From assembly GCA_001899765.1 (NCBI GenBank), contig MKWM01000030.1, positions 1 through 52,157 on the forward strand: a stretch of 52,157 nucleotides of DNA. Direction: 5' to 3'. The DNA comes from Thiobacillus sp. 63-78 (GTDB lineage: Bacteria > Pseudomonadota > Gammaproteobacteria > Burkholderiales > Thiobacillaceae). Positions 27,361-34,842 of this stretch are shown here, piece after piece. The stretch's first letter is position 1. The number at the start of each line of letters is the position of its first letter. The translations under genes and the position numbers were made by a program. Under the pieces are notes generated by a model. That model had not been told where the DNA came from. It was given only the letters and a program-made list of their open reading frames with translations, and searched no databases.

Positions 27361-27739
27361 TACCGGTATGCTCGGCGACGAATTCGCGCACCCATTGCTC
27401 GGGATGGGCGCTGGAGAAGCGCCCGACGATTTCGCCCCCGACAAACAGCAATACGGTGGGGAAACCACGCAAGGCATAACGCCCGGCCAGCTTCATGTTG
27501 TCGCCTTCGTCGACCTCGACCTTGGCCATGTGGATCTTGCCGTCGTAATGCGCGATGACGCGCTCGAGTACCGGCGTCAGCGCCCGGCAAGGCGGACACC
27601 AGTCGGCCCAGAAATCGACCAGGATGGGCAGCGTATGCGAAGCCTGGATCACGTCGTGTTCAAAGTGCTCCAGGTGGGTATCGAAAATCAGGTCTGGCGC
27701 GCGGGTGTGTGAGGCAGGGGAGAGGGCGTTCATGGTCAT
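27353..27739 (-). CDS. thioredoxin-fold protein with WCPPC active site
   Basis: A 128-residue thioredoxin domain with a short N-terminal extension (about 20 residues) and no clear signal peptide. The active site is DFWADWCPPCRAL (cysteines 48 and 51), so the usual WCGPC is changed to WCPPC. The cis-proline loop reads RGFPTVLLF (proline 94), and AKVEVDEGDN and LAGRYAL fit the fold. It probably serves as a cytoplasmic disulfide oxidoreductase with altered redox potential; the N-terminal half also resembles the thioredoxin domain of YbbN/CnoX, but the TPR part is absent. A PIN gene follows with overlapping or near-overlapping ends. Confidence 0.85.
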   Translation of the reverse strand: MTMNALSPASHTRAPDLIFDTHLEHFEHDVIQASHTLPILVDFWADWCPPCRALTPVLERVIAHYDGKIHMAKVEVDEGDNMKLAGRYALRGFPTVLLFVGGEIVGRFSSAHPEQWVREFVAEHTGIE

Positions 27740-27877
27740 GACGGTTCGAAATATTCTCCCATTTTACTTCATTTAGCGCGCACGTTTCCCCGCAGGGCAC
27801 GATATTCCCCTTATACATCAATGGTCTTATGCAAAAAATACTTCACCAATCGGGGGCAGGACTGCTACCGTTACGCC

Positions 27878-28306
27878 ATGGAAGAACGTTTCTATCGTGA
27901 ACAGGAAATCGCGCGCTTACCGGCTTTTCTTCCCGCCGCCACCTACAACCTTGCGCATACGCTGCTGGCGCGGGCAGGCAACTGCCTGTTCGTCCCGGTC
28001 CGCAGTCTGCAGTACATGGCGGTACTCGATGCGGAGGAGTTCATTTTCGTCGACAGCCAGAACAAGGCCTGGGTCGAACTGGCCTGGCAGCACTTCCGCC
28101 CCCAGGCGCGCGCATCACTGGACGAACGGGTGCCGTTCGAGGTGGTGCATTACCTTCCGGCGGCGGCGGAAACCATGAAGCGCCTGTCAGGAGAATTCCA
28201 TCACGCCCTGCTGCAACTCGCGGCACGTCAAAAGCCCGACACGCCTGCCACCGTCACCCTGCTGCAGCCCGGATCGCGCAAGCCTCACGGCGGCACGTCG
28301 CACTGA
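27878..28306 (+). CDS. conserved hypothetical protein
   Basis: A 142-residue protein I cannot assign. It starts MEERFYREQEIARLPAFLP and has no signal peptide or membrane helix. Middle stretches FVPVRSLQYMAVLDAEEFIF and AWVELAWQHFRPQ look like a compact alpha/beta domain; the last 25 residues are polar and probably disordered. The frame runs further upstream, but ATG at 27878 is the best start by composition. It stands alone between the divergent thioredoxin gene and the SulP transporter gene. Confidence 0.7.
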   Translation: MEERFYREQEIARLPAFLPAATYNLAHTLLARAGNCLFVPVRSLQYMAVLDAEEFIFVDSQNKAWVELAWQHFRPQARASLDERVPFEVVHYLPAAAETMKRLSGEFHHALLQLAARQKPDTPATVTLLQPGSRKPHGGTSH

Positions 28307-28486
28307 CGTGATCGCGGCGGCTGCGCGCCAGCGTCGCGGCCTGCGTGTCGAAACGCCCGATGCACGCAGCATGGAACCTTCATAAATAAGGCCCCGCATT
28401 CCCCTTCCTCATCTTGCGCAGGAAGGACTTCTCGAAGGCGATAGAGCATGCGTCATCCCGGCCTAATGCTTTAAAATATCGCCACC

Positions 28487-30289
28487 ATGCAAAAATCACT
28501 GTCCAAGTTCGCGCTCGTCTGTCCCCTCTGGGTTTACAAGTTGTTTCCTTTCCTGCGCTGGTGGCCTTCGGTCAACGCCAGCACCACCCGCGACGATGCA
28601 ATGGCGGGACTGACCGGTGCCCTGATCGTGTTGCCCCAGGGCGTGGCCTTCGCCACCATCGCCGGCATGCCGCCCGAATACGGCCTGTACGCGGCGATGA
28701 TGCCGGCCGTCATCGGCGCGCTGTTCGGCTCGTCGTGGCATCTCGTATCCGGACCCACCACCGCCATTTCGATCGCCGTGTTTGCGTCGGTCAGCCCGTT
28801 TGCCCAACCCGGCTCGCCTGAATTCATCAGCCTGGTGCTGACCCTGACCTTCATGACCGGGGTGTTCGAACTCATTCTGGGTCTGGCGCGCATGGGGGTG
28901 CTGGTCAATTTCATTTCCCATACGGTCGTGATCGGCTTTACCGCCGGCGCCGCCCTGCTCATCGCTGGCAGCCAGATCAAGAACTTTTTCGGGCTGGGCA
29001 TTCCGCGCGGTACGCCCTTCTTCGAAATCCTGTCCCTGTTCGTTCAGCACATCAAGGACATCAATCCCTTCGTCACGGCGGTCTCCGTCATCACGCTCGT
29101 CTCAGGCATTCTGGTCAAGCGCTATTTCTCCAGATTCCCTTACATGATTGCCGCCATGCTGGTCGGCAGCGTTGCCGCGCTGATTCTGAACATGCGCTAT
29201 GGGGTGGACGTCACCCACATCAAAACGGTTGGGGCGCTGCCGGCCGGACTGCCGCCGCTGTCGTCGCCGGATTTCTCCTTTAACGCGCTGCACCAGATGC
29301 TGTTTCCCGCGCTGATCATCACCATGCTGGCCTTGACGGAGGCGGTCTCCATTTCGCGCGCCGTCGCCACGAAATCCGGTCAGCACATCGACGGCAACCA
29401 GGAATTCATCGGCCAGGGCCTCTCCAACGTGGTCGGCAGCTTCTTTTCCAGCTACGCGGCCAGCGGCTCGTTCAACCGCAGCGGCGTCAACTACGCCGCC
29501 GGCGCGCGCACTCCGCTGGCGGCCGTGTTCGCCTCGGTGTTCCTGCTGATCATTCTGTTGCTGGTTGCGCCGCTGGCCGCCTATCTTCCGGATGCGGCGA
29601 TGGCCGGGATCCTGTTCCTGGTCGCCTGGAGCCTGATCGACTTCCACCACATCGGCTTGCTGCCCAAGATCAGCCGGCAGGAAACAATCGTTCTGTGGGT
29701 GACGCTCATCGGCACGCTGGTCGATCTGGAAAAAGGCATCTTCTTCGGTATTGCCCTGTCGCTGGCGTTCTATCTGTATCGCACTTCGCGCCCCACGCTT
29801 GAATCCGTACTGCCCGACGCCGACCCGGCAAGCTATCACTTCACGCCCCTCGACGGCAGGCCGGAATGCCCGCAGGTCAAAATGCTGCGTATCAACGGCT
29901 CGATCTTCTTTGGTGCCGTCGCCCATCTGCAGCAGCAACTGCAGGAAATCGAGGAAGCGGAGCCGGAACGCAAGCATCTGATCATCATGGCCAGCGGCAT
30001 CAATTTCATCGACCTGGCCGGCGCCGAATTCCTGGCCGAGACCGCGCGCCACCGGCGGAAAATAGGCGGCTCCCTGTCGTTCTACCGGATGAAAGGCAAC
30101 CTGATCGAGACGCTGAAACGGGGTCATTTCATGGAGGATGTCGGGGAGGAGAACCTGATCCCCGTCCAGGCCCGCCCCAGCGAAGTCATTTACCCCAAGC
30201 TCGATAATGAGGTGTGCCGCAAGTGTTTGATCCGCGCCTTCCCGAGTTGCCAGCAGGCCCTGCCCAATGGCGAAATGCGCCGGGAATAA
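28487..30289 (+). CDS. SulP family anion transporter with STAS domain
   Basis: A 600-residue inner membrane transporter. The SulP core has ALIVLPQGVAFATIAGMPPEYGLYAA near residue 45 (described as one signature), SGPTTAISIAVFAS and, near residue 330, AASGSFNRSGVNYAAGA. The C-terminal STAS domain (about 465-570) includes LIIMASGINFIDLAGAEFLAE. A cysteine cluster (CRKCLIRAFPSC) closes the protein. Sulfate, bicarbonate or other anions are all possible substrates of the family. In an autotroph BicA-like bicarbonate uptake is worth considering, but sequence alone does not decide. It converges on the histidine kinase gene. Confidence 0.92.
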   Translation: MQKSLSKFALVCPLWVYKLFPFLRWWPSVNASTTRDDAMAGLTGALIVLPQGVAFATIAGMPPEYGLYAAMMPAVIGALFGSSWHLVSGPTTAISIAVFASVSPFAQPGSPEFISLVLTLTFMTGVFELILGLARMGVLVNFISHTVVIGFTAGAALLIAGSQIKNFFGLGIPRGTPFFEILSLFVQHIKDINPFVTAVSVITLVSGILVKRYFSRFPYMIAAMLVGSVAALILNMRYGVDVTHIKTVGALPAGLPPLSSPDFSFNALHQMLFPALIITMLALTEAVSISRAVATKSGQHIDGNQEFIGQGLSNVVGSFFSSYAASGSFNRSGVNYAAGARTPLAAVFASVFLLIILLLVAPLAAYLPDAAMAGILFLVAWSLIDFHHIGLLPKISRQETIVLWVTLIGTLVDLEKGIFFGIALSLAFYLYRTSRPTLESVLPDADPASYHFTPLDGRPECPQVKMLRINGSIFFGAVAHLQQQLQEIEEAEPERKHLIIMASGINFIDLAGAEFLAETARHRRKIGGSLSFYRMKGNLIETLKRGHFMEDVGEENLIPVQARPSEVIYPKLDNEVCRKCLIRAFPSCQQALPNGEMRRE

Positions 30290-30320
30290 TCCGCCATCCC
30301 TCCGTGGCCGGCAACGGAAT

Positions 30321-31586
30321 TCAAACCGGGCGGAAGCGCAGCACCGCGCGAGTGCCCTGTCCTTCCTCGCTGTCCAGCGCAACAGACCAGCCGTAGCGGT
30401 CGCAGATCTTCCTGGCGAGCGACAGTCCGATCCCCGCGCCTTCGCTGTGCGTGCCTTTGTAAAACCGCTTGAACACCTCGTCGAGCGCGGCGCGCGGAAT
30501 ACCCAGCCCGGTATCGGTAACGCTCAGCGCCTGCTCGTTCAGGCAAATCCGGACGTGGCCCCGCTCGGTATAGGTGAAACTGTTACGAATCAGATTGGCG
30601 ACGACGATAGCCAGCAGGTTGCCGTCGGCGACAATCCGCGGCCGGGCAAGAATTTCCAGGCTGACGTCGACCGGACGCTTGCCCAGCAGATGCTGGTGCT
30701 TCTCGATCGACTCCTCGATCAGCGCGACCACATCGACCGGCTCTCGCCGCTCGTCGTCCCGTTCACGCGCCATGGCCAGTAACGCAGTGGATAAATCGGC
30801 CATATCGGCCGCGCCGCGCTCGATGCGTTCCAGACGCTGGCGGTCCTTGTGCGGCCGGCTTCCGTCGGCCAGCAGGACTTCGGCGGCGCCGCGAATCACC
30901 GCAATCGGCGTGCGCAGCTCGTGCGAGACGTCGGCCGTAAAAGCCCGTTCCCGGTCGATGAAATCCGCCAGGCGATTCAGCGCCTGTTCAAAGGCCTGTG
31001 CCAACTCGCCCACTTCGTCGTGCGAAAAATCCTTGCCCAGCGGCTCCGGATGCGAATCCGGCCGCACGGCGCGCACCCGCCGCGCCAGCTCCTTCACGGG
31101 TTCGATCACCCGTTCGGCCAGCCACAGCGCCAGACCGCCGGAAAGCAGGGTCATCAGGACCACAAACACCGTCAGGTAAAGCACCAGACTGGTCTGTTTT
31201 TGCCGGAAGAGCGTTTCGTTGTAGAGCAGAAAATAGCGGCTGCCGCCGCGCTCCGCAATCGCCACCCGGTAAAAAACCCCCTGCAGACGGGTCTCGTGCA
31301 GTCCCGGCGGCCATTCGGCAATCGGGGCGGGCGGAATGGGCTCGCCCGTACGCGCGGGCAGCACGTAGCCCAGCAGGGTGGCCGTGGCCGGAGGCGGCGA
31401 ATTCGGGTTGCGGCTGCGGCGCGACAGATAGTCCTGGATTTCCGCTTTCAGCGTTTCATCGATCAGGCGCTCGCCCGCATCGCGCACCCCGATATACAGC
31501 CCGATCGCCGTCACCAGACTGATGACGCCGCCGAGGGCCGCGAAGGCGGTGGCCACCCGGAAACGCAGACTGCGGCTAATGCGCAC
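30321..31586 (-). CDS. two-component sensor histidine kinase
   Basis: A 421-residue inner membrane kinase. A first helix (VATAFAALGGVISLVTAIGLYI), a periplasmic loop of about 130 residues and a second helix (LVLYLTVFVVLMTLLSGGLAL) precede a HAMP-like linker. The H-box is FTADVSHELRTPIAVIRG and the ATP domain has NLIRNSFTYTERG, VTDTGLGIP and GAGIGLSLARKI. Translation starts at GTG 31586 inside the end of the response regulator gene (11-base overlap), so the two are coupled. The stimulus is not evident. Confidence 0.93.
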   Translation of the reverse strand: MRISRSLRFRVATAFAALGGVISLVTAIGLYIGVRDAGERLIDETLKAEIQDYLSRRSRNPNSPPPATATLLGYVLPARTGEPIPPAPIAEWPPGLHETRLQGVFYRVAIAERGGSRYFLLYNETLFRQKQTSLVLYLTVFVVLMTLLSGGLALWLAERVIEPVKELARRVRAVRPDSHPEPLGKDFSHDEVGELAQAFEQALNRLADFIDRERAFTADVSHELRTPIAVIRGAAEVLLADGSRPHKDRQRLERIERGAADMADLSTALLAMARERDDERREPVDVVALIEESIEKHQHLLGKRPVDVSLEILARPRIVADGNLLAIVVANLIRNSFTYTERGHVRICLNEQALSVTDTGLGIPRAALDEVFKRFYKGTHSEGAGIGLSLARKICDRYGWSVALDSEEGQGTRAVLRFRPV

Positions 31587-32280
31587 CGGGCGGGGCAATC
31601 CGGTAGCCGATGCCGCGCAGGGTGTGGAGGAGCGGCGGTTCGCCGGCGCCATCCACGGCTGCCCGCACGGTATGCATGTGCGAACGCAGGGCGTCGGAAT
31701 CTGGCGGCGCATCGGCCCACACGGCACGCTCCAGCGCTTCCCGCTTGATCGCTCCGGGCGAAGCGCGCATCAGGGCTTCCAGCAACTTGAAAGGGATCGG
31801 TGGCAGGCTGATCGGGCGGTCGCCGCGGTGAATCCGGATCAGGGCAGGATCGAGCGTGAGGTCGCCCACCTGCAGCACGCTTGCAGTCATCCCGCTCGTC
31901 GAACGTCGCACCAGCGCCTTCAGGCGGGCCTCCAGTTCGCGCAGGGCAAACGGCTTCAGCACATAGTCGTCGGCGCCGTACTCCAGACCGGCCACGCGGT
32001 CGTCCAGCGCATCGCGTGCGGTCAGCATGAGCACCGGCGTGCTGCGCCTGGCCTCCTCACGGAATTTCCGGCACAGCGTCAACCCGTCCATGCCGGGCAG
32101 GACGATGTCCAGCACGATGGCATCGTAATTTTTGGTGGTGGCCAGATGCAGACCGGCGATGCCGTCTCCCGCCGCCTCGGCGACATGGCCTTTGGCCTCG
32201 AGAAAATCACAGACATTGGCCGCCAGATCGGGGTTGTCCTCGATGACCAGGATATGCAGGGAGACGCCGGAGTCCATCAC
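31576..32280 (-). CDS. OmpR/PhoB-family response regulator
   Basis: A 234-residue regulator with a receiver domain (ILVIEDNPDL, phospho-acceptor in AIVLDIVLPGMDGL, MLTARDALDDRV, DDYVLKPFALREL) and a C-terminal winged helix ending HTLRGIGYRIAPP. It is the first gene of the regulator-kinase pair. Upstream, a short GTTA-AGA-TAAC dyad (32327-32337) is present but is too short to call an operator. The divergent small membrane protein and TSUP genes are candidate targets. Confidence 0.94.
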   Translation of the reverse strand: MMDSGVSLHILVIEDNPDLAANVCDFLEAKGHVAEAAGDGIAGLHLATTKNYDAIVLDIVLPGMDGLTLCRKFREEARRSTPVLMLTARDALDDRVAGLEYGADDYVLKPFALRELEARLKALVRRSTSGMTASVLQVGDLTLDPALIRIHRGDRPISLPPIPFKLLEALMRASPGAIKREALERAVWADAPPDSDALRSHMHTVRAAVDGAGEPPLLHTLRGIGYRIAPPGAH

Positions 32281-32416
32281 GTCGCTGGGCGATACGTCAG
32301 AAAGTGCTCAGTTTACGCCGTGCAATGTTAAGATAACGTCAAAATTCAATTCCCGCTTGACCGGGGCTTTGCGTTTTCGTCGGTTTTCATTTCAAATCTC
32401 ACCGGGGGCAGGAAAC

Positions 32417-32743
32417 ATGGCCGTCAATCTAGCCACTCTCGGCAAGGCGCTGGTGTGGGGCGTCTTGACCGTTGGTCTGTATCTGTTCCTGTTCGTGTAT
32501 GCCGACACATTCGAACATCTGGCGCATACCACGCTGGATACCTGTCTGGTGCAGCAGGGCGGCGGCACCGCGTATTTCCACAAGGCCACACCCGATCTAT
32601 GCGCCGCGCAAAACGGATCGTTCATCGAGGGTACCTGGTGGCTCGTGTTCGCGCCGATCGCCCTGGCCTTCGCCCTGTCCTACACGCACGGACTCTTCAC
32701 CGGCCTGTTCTGGGACGTCATCGGCCTCAAGGCCAAAAAATAA
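32417..32743 (+). CDS. small two-helix membrane protein paired with TSUP exporter
   Basis: A 108-residue protein I do not recognise by name. Helix one is about residues 9-28 (GKALVWGVLTVGLYLFLFVY), helix two about 74-97 (WWLVFAPIALAFALSYTHGL). The loop between them, probably periplasmic, holds two cysteines (43 and 62) that could form a disulfide or bind a ligand, and the C-terminus is basic (LKAKK). The start follows a GGCAGGAA site. The TSUP gene begins nine bases after its stop, so the two are an operon, and the protein may be an accessory subunit of the exporter. Confidence 0.75.
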   Translation: MAVNLATLGKALVWGVLTVGLYLFLFVYADTFEHLAHTTLDTCLVQQGGGTAYFHKATPDLCAAQNGSFIEGTWWLVFAPIALAFALSYTHGLFTGLFWDVIGLKAKK

Positions 32744-32752
32744 GCCCCACAC

Positions 32753-33856
32753 ATGGAACACGGCATGGAACTGATCAGCTTCATTGAAATTACCCCCTTC
32801 ACCGCGATCCTGCTCATTCTGGTCGGCTTCGTCGGCGGCATGGTGTCCGGCTTCATCGGTTCGGGCGGCGCCTTCGTGCTGACGCCGGCGATGATGACCC
32901 TGGGCGCGCCCGGCATCGTCGCCGTGGCGTCAAACATGTGCCACAAGTTTCCCAAGGCGCTGGTCGGCGCGGTCAAGCGCAACAAGTACGGCCAGGTCGA
33001 TATCAAGCTGGGGCTGGTGCTGGGTCTGTTCGCCGAAGGCGGCGTGCTGTTCGGCAAACACGTCATGACCAGCATCAAGCATGCCTTCGGGGCGGTCGGC
33101 ACCGATCTCTACGTCTCGGCAATGTTCGTCGTGACGCTGGCGATTGTCGGCGGCTTCGTGCTCAAGGACTACAGGAAGCTGAAAGCGCTGGACGATGCCG
33201 GCGACGGCAGCGAGCAGGCCCCGCCGATCACGCCGCTGGCGCGCTGGGTGCAGTCGGTGCGGATCCCGGGCACGATGATTTACTCCAAGGGCGCCCAGGC
33301 CGAGCTCTCGATCCTGTTCCTCATCCCCATCGGCTTCGCCACCGGCTTCCTGGCCTCTGCCATTGCCGTGGGCGGCTTCATCGGCGTGCCCGCGATGATC
33401 TACATACTCGGCCTGCCGGCGATCATGGCGTCCGCCACCGAGCTCGTCATCGCGTTCATCATGGGTCTCGGCGGCACGATTTTTTATGGCCTCGAAGGCG
33501 CGGTGGACATCCGTCTGGCCATGCTGATCCTGCTCGGCTCGCTGTTCGGCATCCAGGTCGGCGCCATCGGCACCACCTATGTCAAGGACTACCAGGTCAA
33601 GTTCACCATGGCCGTGATCATGCTGACCGTGCTGTTCTCGCGTTTTTTCTATATTCCCGGCTACCTCGGCAAGCTCGGGATGATCGAGCCCCTGTCCGAG
33701 TCCACCGAGCGGATTCTCAAATGGATCGGCGACGGCGTGCTAGCGCTGGCGCTGATCGTCGGCGCCTGGACCGTGCTGGCGGCCCTGTACAAAGGGATCC
33801 ATGAACACCGGCGACAGCATGCGGTGCACACCGCCCAGGTCGGGGTGACCGAGTAA
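32753..33856 (+). CDS. TSUP (TauE/SafE) family sulfite/sulfonate exporter
   Basis: A 367-residue transporter with the duplicated TSUP fold: GFVGGMVSGFIGSGGAFVLTP near the N-terminus and GFATGFLASAIAVGGFIGVP in the second half. Eight or so hydrophobic segments are visible, with a long cytoplasmic loop around DDAGDGSEQAPPITPLARW. TSUP members export sulfite, sulfoacetate or related organosulfur anions. In a sulfur oxidiser, disposal of sulfite is a plausible function (inference). An in-frame ATG four codons later is an alternative start. It is coupled to the small membrane protein gene upstream. Confidence 0.9.
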   Translation: MEHGMELISFIEITPFTAILLILVGFVGGMVSGFIGSGGAFVLTPAMMTLGAPGIVAVASNMCHKFPKALVGAVKRNKYGQVDIKLGLVLGLFAEGGVLFGKHVMTSIKHAFGAVGTDLYVSAMFVVTLAIVGGFVLKDYRKLKALDDAGDGSEQAPPITPLARWVQSVRIPGTMIYSKGAQAELSILFLIPIGFATGFLASAIAVGGFIGVPAMIYILGLPAIMASATELVIAFIMGLGGTIFYGLEGAVDIRLAMLILLGSLFGIQVGAIGTTYVKDYQVKFTMAVIMLTVLFSRFFYIPGYLGKLGMIEPLSESTERILKWIGDGVLALALIVGAWTVLAALYKGIHEHRRQHAVHTAQVGVTE

Positions 33857-33953
33857 GTCCCCTGCCCGGCGGCGGCCGGGCGTGATGGTATGATTCGGGA
33901 GTCAGCCGGACACGGCTCCCGGCTCTTGAGTTCACCCATCCTGGTATCCCATC

Positions 33954-34514
33954 ATGATTCGCAGAAACCCCTCCGGCCATTTGCCCGTCGTGCACGACAC
34001 AGCTTTCGTCGATCCCACCGCGATCCTGTGCGGCAAGGTCATCATCGAAGAAAACGTGTTCATCGGACCTTATGCGGTGATCCGTGCCGACGAGGTCGAC
34101 GACAACGGTGAAATGGAAGCCATCGTCATCGGCGCCCATTCCAACATCCAGGACGGCGTGGTCATCCACTGCAAGGCAGGCGGCGGCGTGAACATCGGGC
34201 GCGGCACCTCGATCGCGCACCGTTCCATCGTGCACGGCCCCTGTACCGTGGGCGACAGCGTATTCGTCGGTTTCAACACCGTGCTGTTCAACTGCGTGGT
34301 CGGCAGTCATTCCGTCATCCGCCACAACTCCGTGGTGGAGGGCTGCGAGGTTCCGCACAGTTTCTACATTCCCTCCACCGCCAACATCCACAGCGACGCC
34401 GACCTGGCGACGATCGAGCGGGTGACGCCCGACGCGGCTGACTTTTCCGAAAGCGTGGCGCAGGCCAACCACGAACTGGTCAAGGGCTACAAGCGCATCC
34501 GCAACGAGTTCTGA
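33954..34514 (+). CDS. gamma-class carbonic anhydrase-like hexapeptide protein
   Basis: A 186-residue left-handed beta-helix protein. All three gamma-carbonic anhydrase zinc ligands are present: His72 (VVIHCKAG), His89 and His94 (SIAHRSIVHG). Other conserved positions also match: YAVIRADE (Arg44, Asp46) and SNIQDG (Gln66). An acidic insertion (DEVDDNGEMEA, about residues 46-56) separates the strands there. The likely reaction is CO2 hydration in the cytoplasm. Many gamma homologues are inactive or act in complexes, so activity needs testing. It lies between the TSUP gene and the hydrogenase-like operon. Confidence 0.85.
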   Translation: MIRRNPSGHLPVVHDTAFVDPTAILCGKVIIEENVFIGPYAVIRADEVDDNGEMEAIVIGAHSNIQDGVVIHCKAGGGVNIGRGTSIAHRSIVHGPCTVGDSVFVGFNTVLFNCVVGSHSVIRHNSVVEGCEVPHSFYIPSTANIHSDADLATIERVTPDAADFSESVAQANHELVKGYKRIRNEF

Positions 34515-34537
34515 CCGGGCCGCTCACGCCACGCGCA

Positions 34538-34744
34538 TCATTCCTCGCCGCGTGGCGCCGCTGCAGTCAGCCAATTGGGCAGCACCCGCCCATCCGCATT
34601 CTCGATAATGTATTGACGGATCAAACGCCGTACGACCTGGGACGGCGTCAGGTCATGCTGAAAGCAGATTTCTTCGAAAAGCTTCTTTTTCCGGGGATCG
34701 ATCAGAACGGTGAGCCGGGCGGTACGGTTTTCCATGGTGGCCAT
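34538..34744 (-). CDS. ribbon-helix-helix transcriptional regulator
   Basis: A 68-residue protein with the RHH pattern: a strand TARLTVLID, then two helices (RKKKLFEEICFQHD and TPSQVVRRLIRQYI). Such proteins bind DNA as dimers through the strand. It starts with two closely spaced in-frame ATG codons, 34744 and 34735. It is transcribed divergently from the hyf-like operon, 98 bases away, so it is a candidate local regulator of that operon rather than an antitoxin; no toxin gene adjoins it. Confidence 0.82.
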   Translation of the reverse strand: MATMENRTARLTVLIDPRKKKLFEEICFQHDLTPSQVVRRLIRQYIIENADGRVLPNWLTAAAPRGEE

Positions 34745-34779
34745 GACAACGTGACATGTTAATCAGATTGGAATTGTAG

Positions 34780-34796
34780 TTGATTTGATTTATCAA
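34780..34796. promoter_or_regulatory. dyad in the RHH/hyf divergent promoter region
   Basis: TTGAT (34780-34784) and ATCAA (34792-34796) are inverted around seven bases inside an AT-rich island that differs sharply from the GC-rich surroundings. TTGATT recurs nearby. It is a reasonable candidate operator for the adjacent ribbon-helix-helix protein. Confidence 0.35.
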
Positions 34797-34842
34797 TAGA
34801 ATTGAATCCCGCTTGATTCCACGCATTCCGCGCGTGCCCACG

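Noticed and set aside
32327..32337. Response-regulator operator GTTA-AGA-TAAC
   Set aside because: Too short and single to separate from chance.
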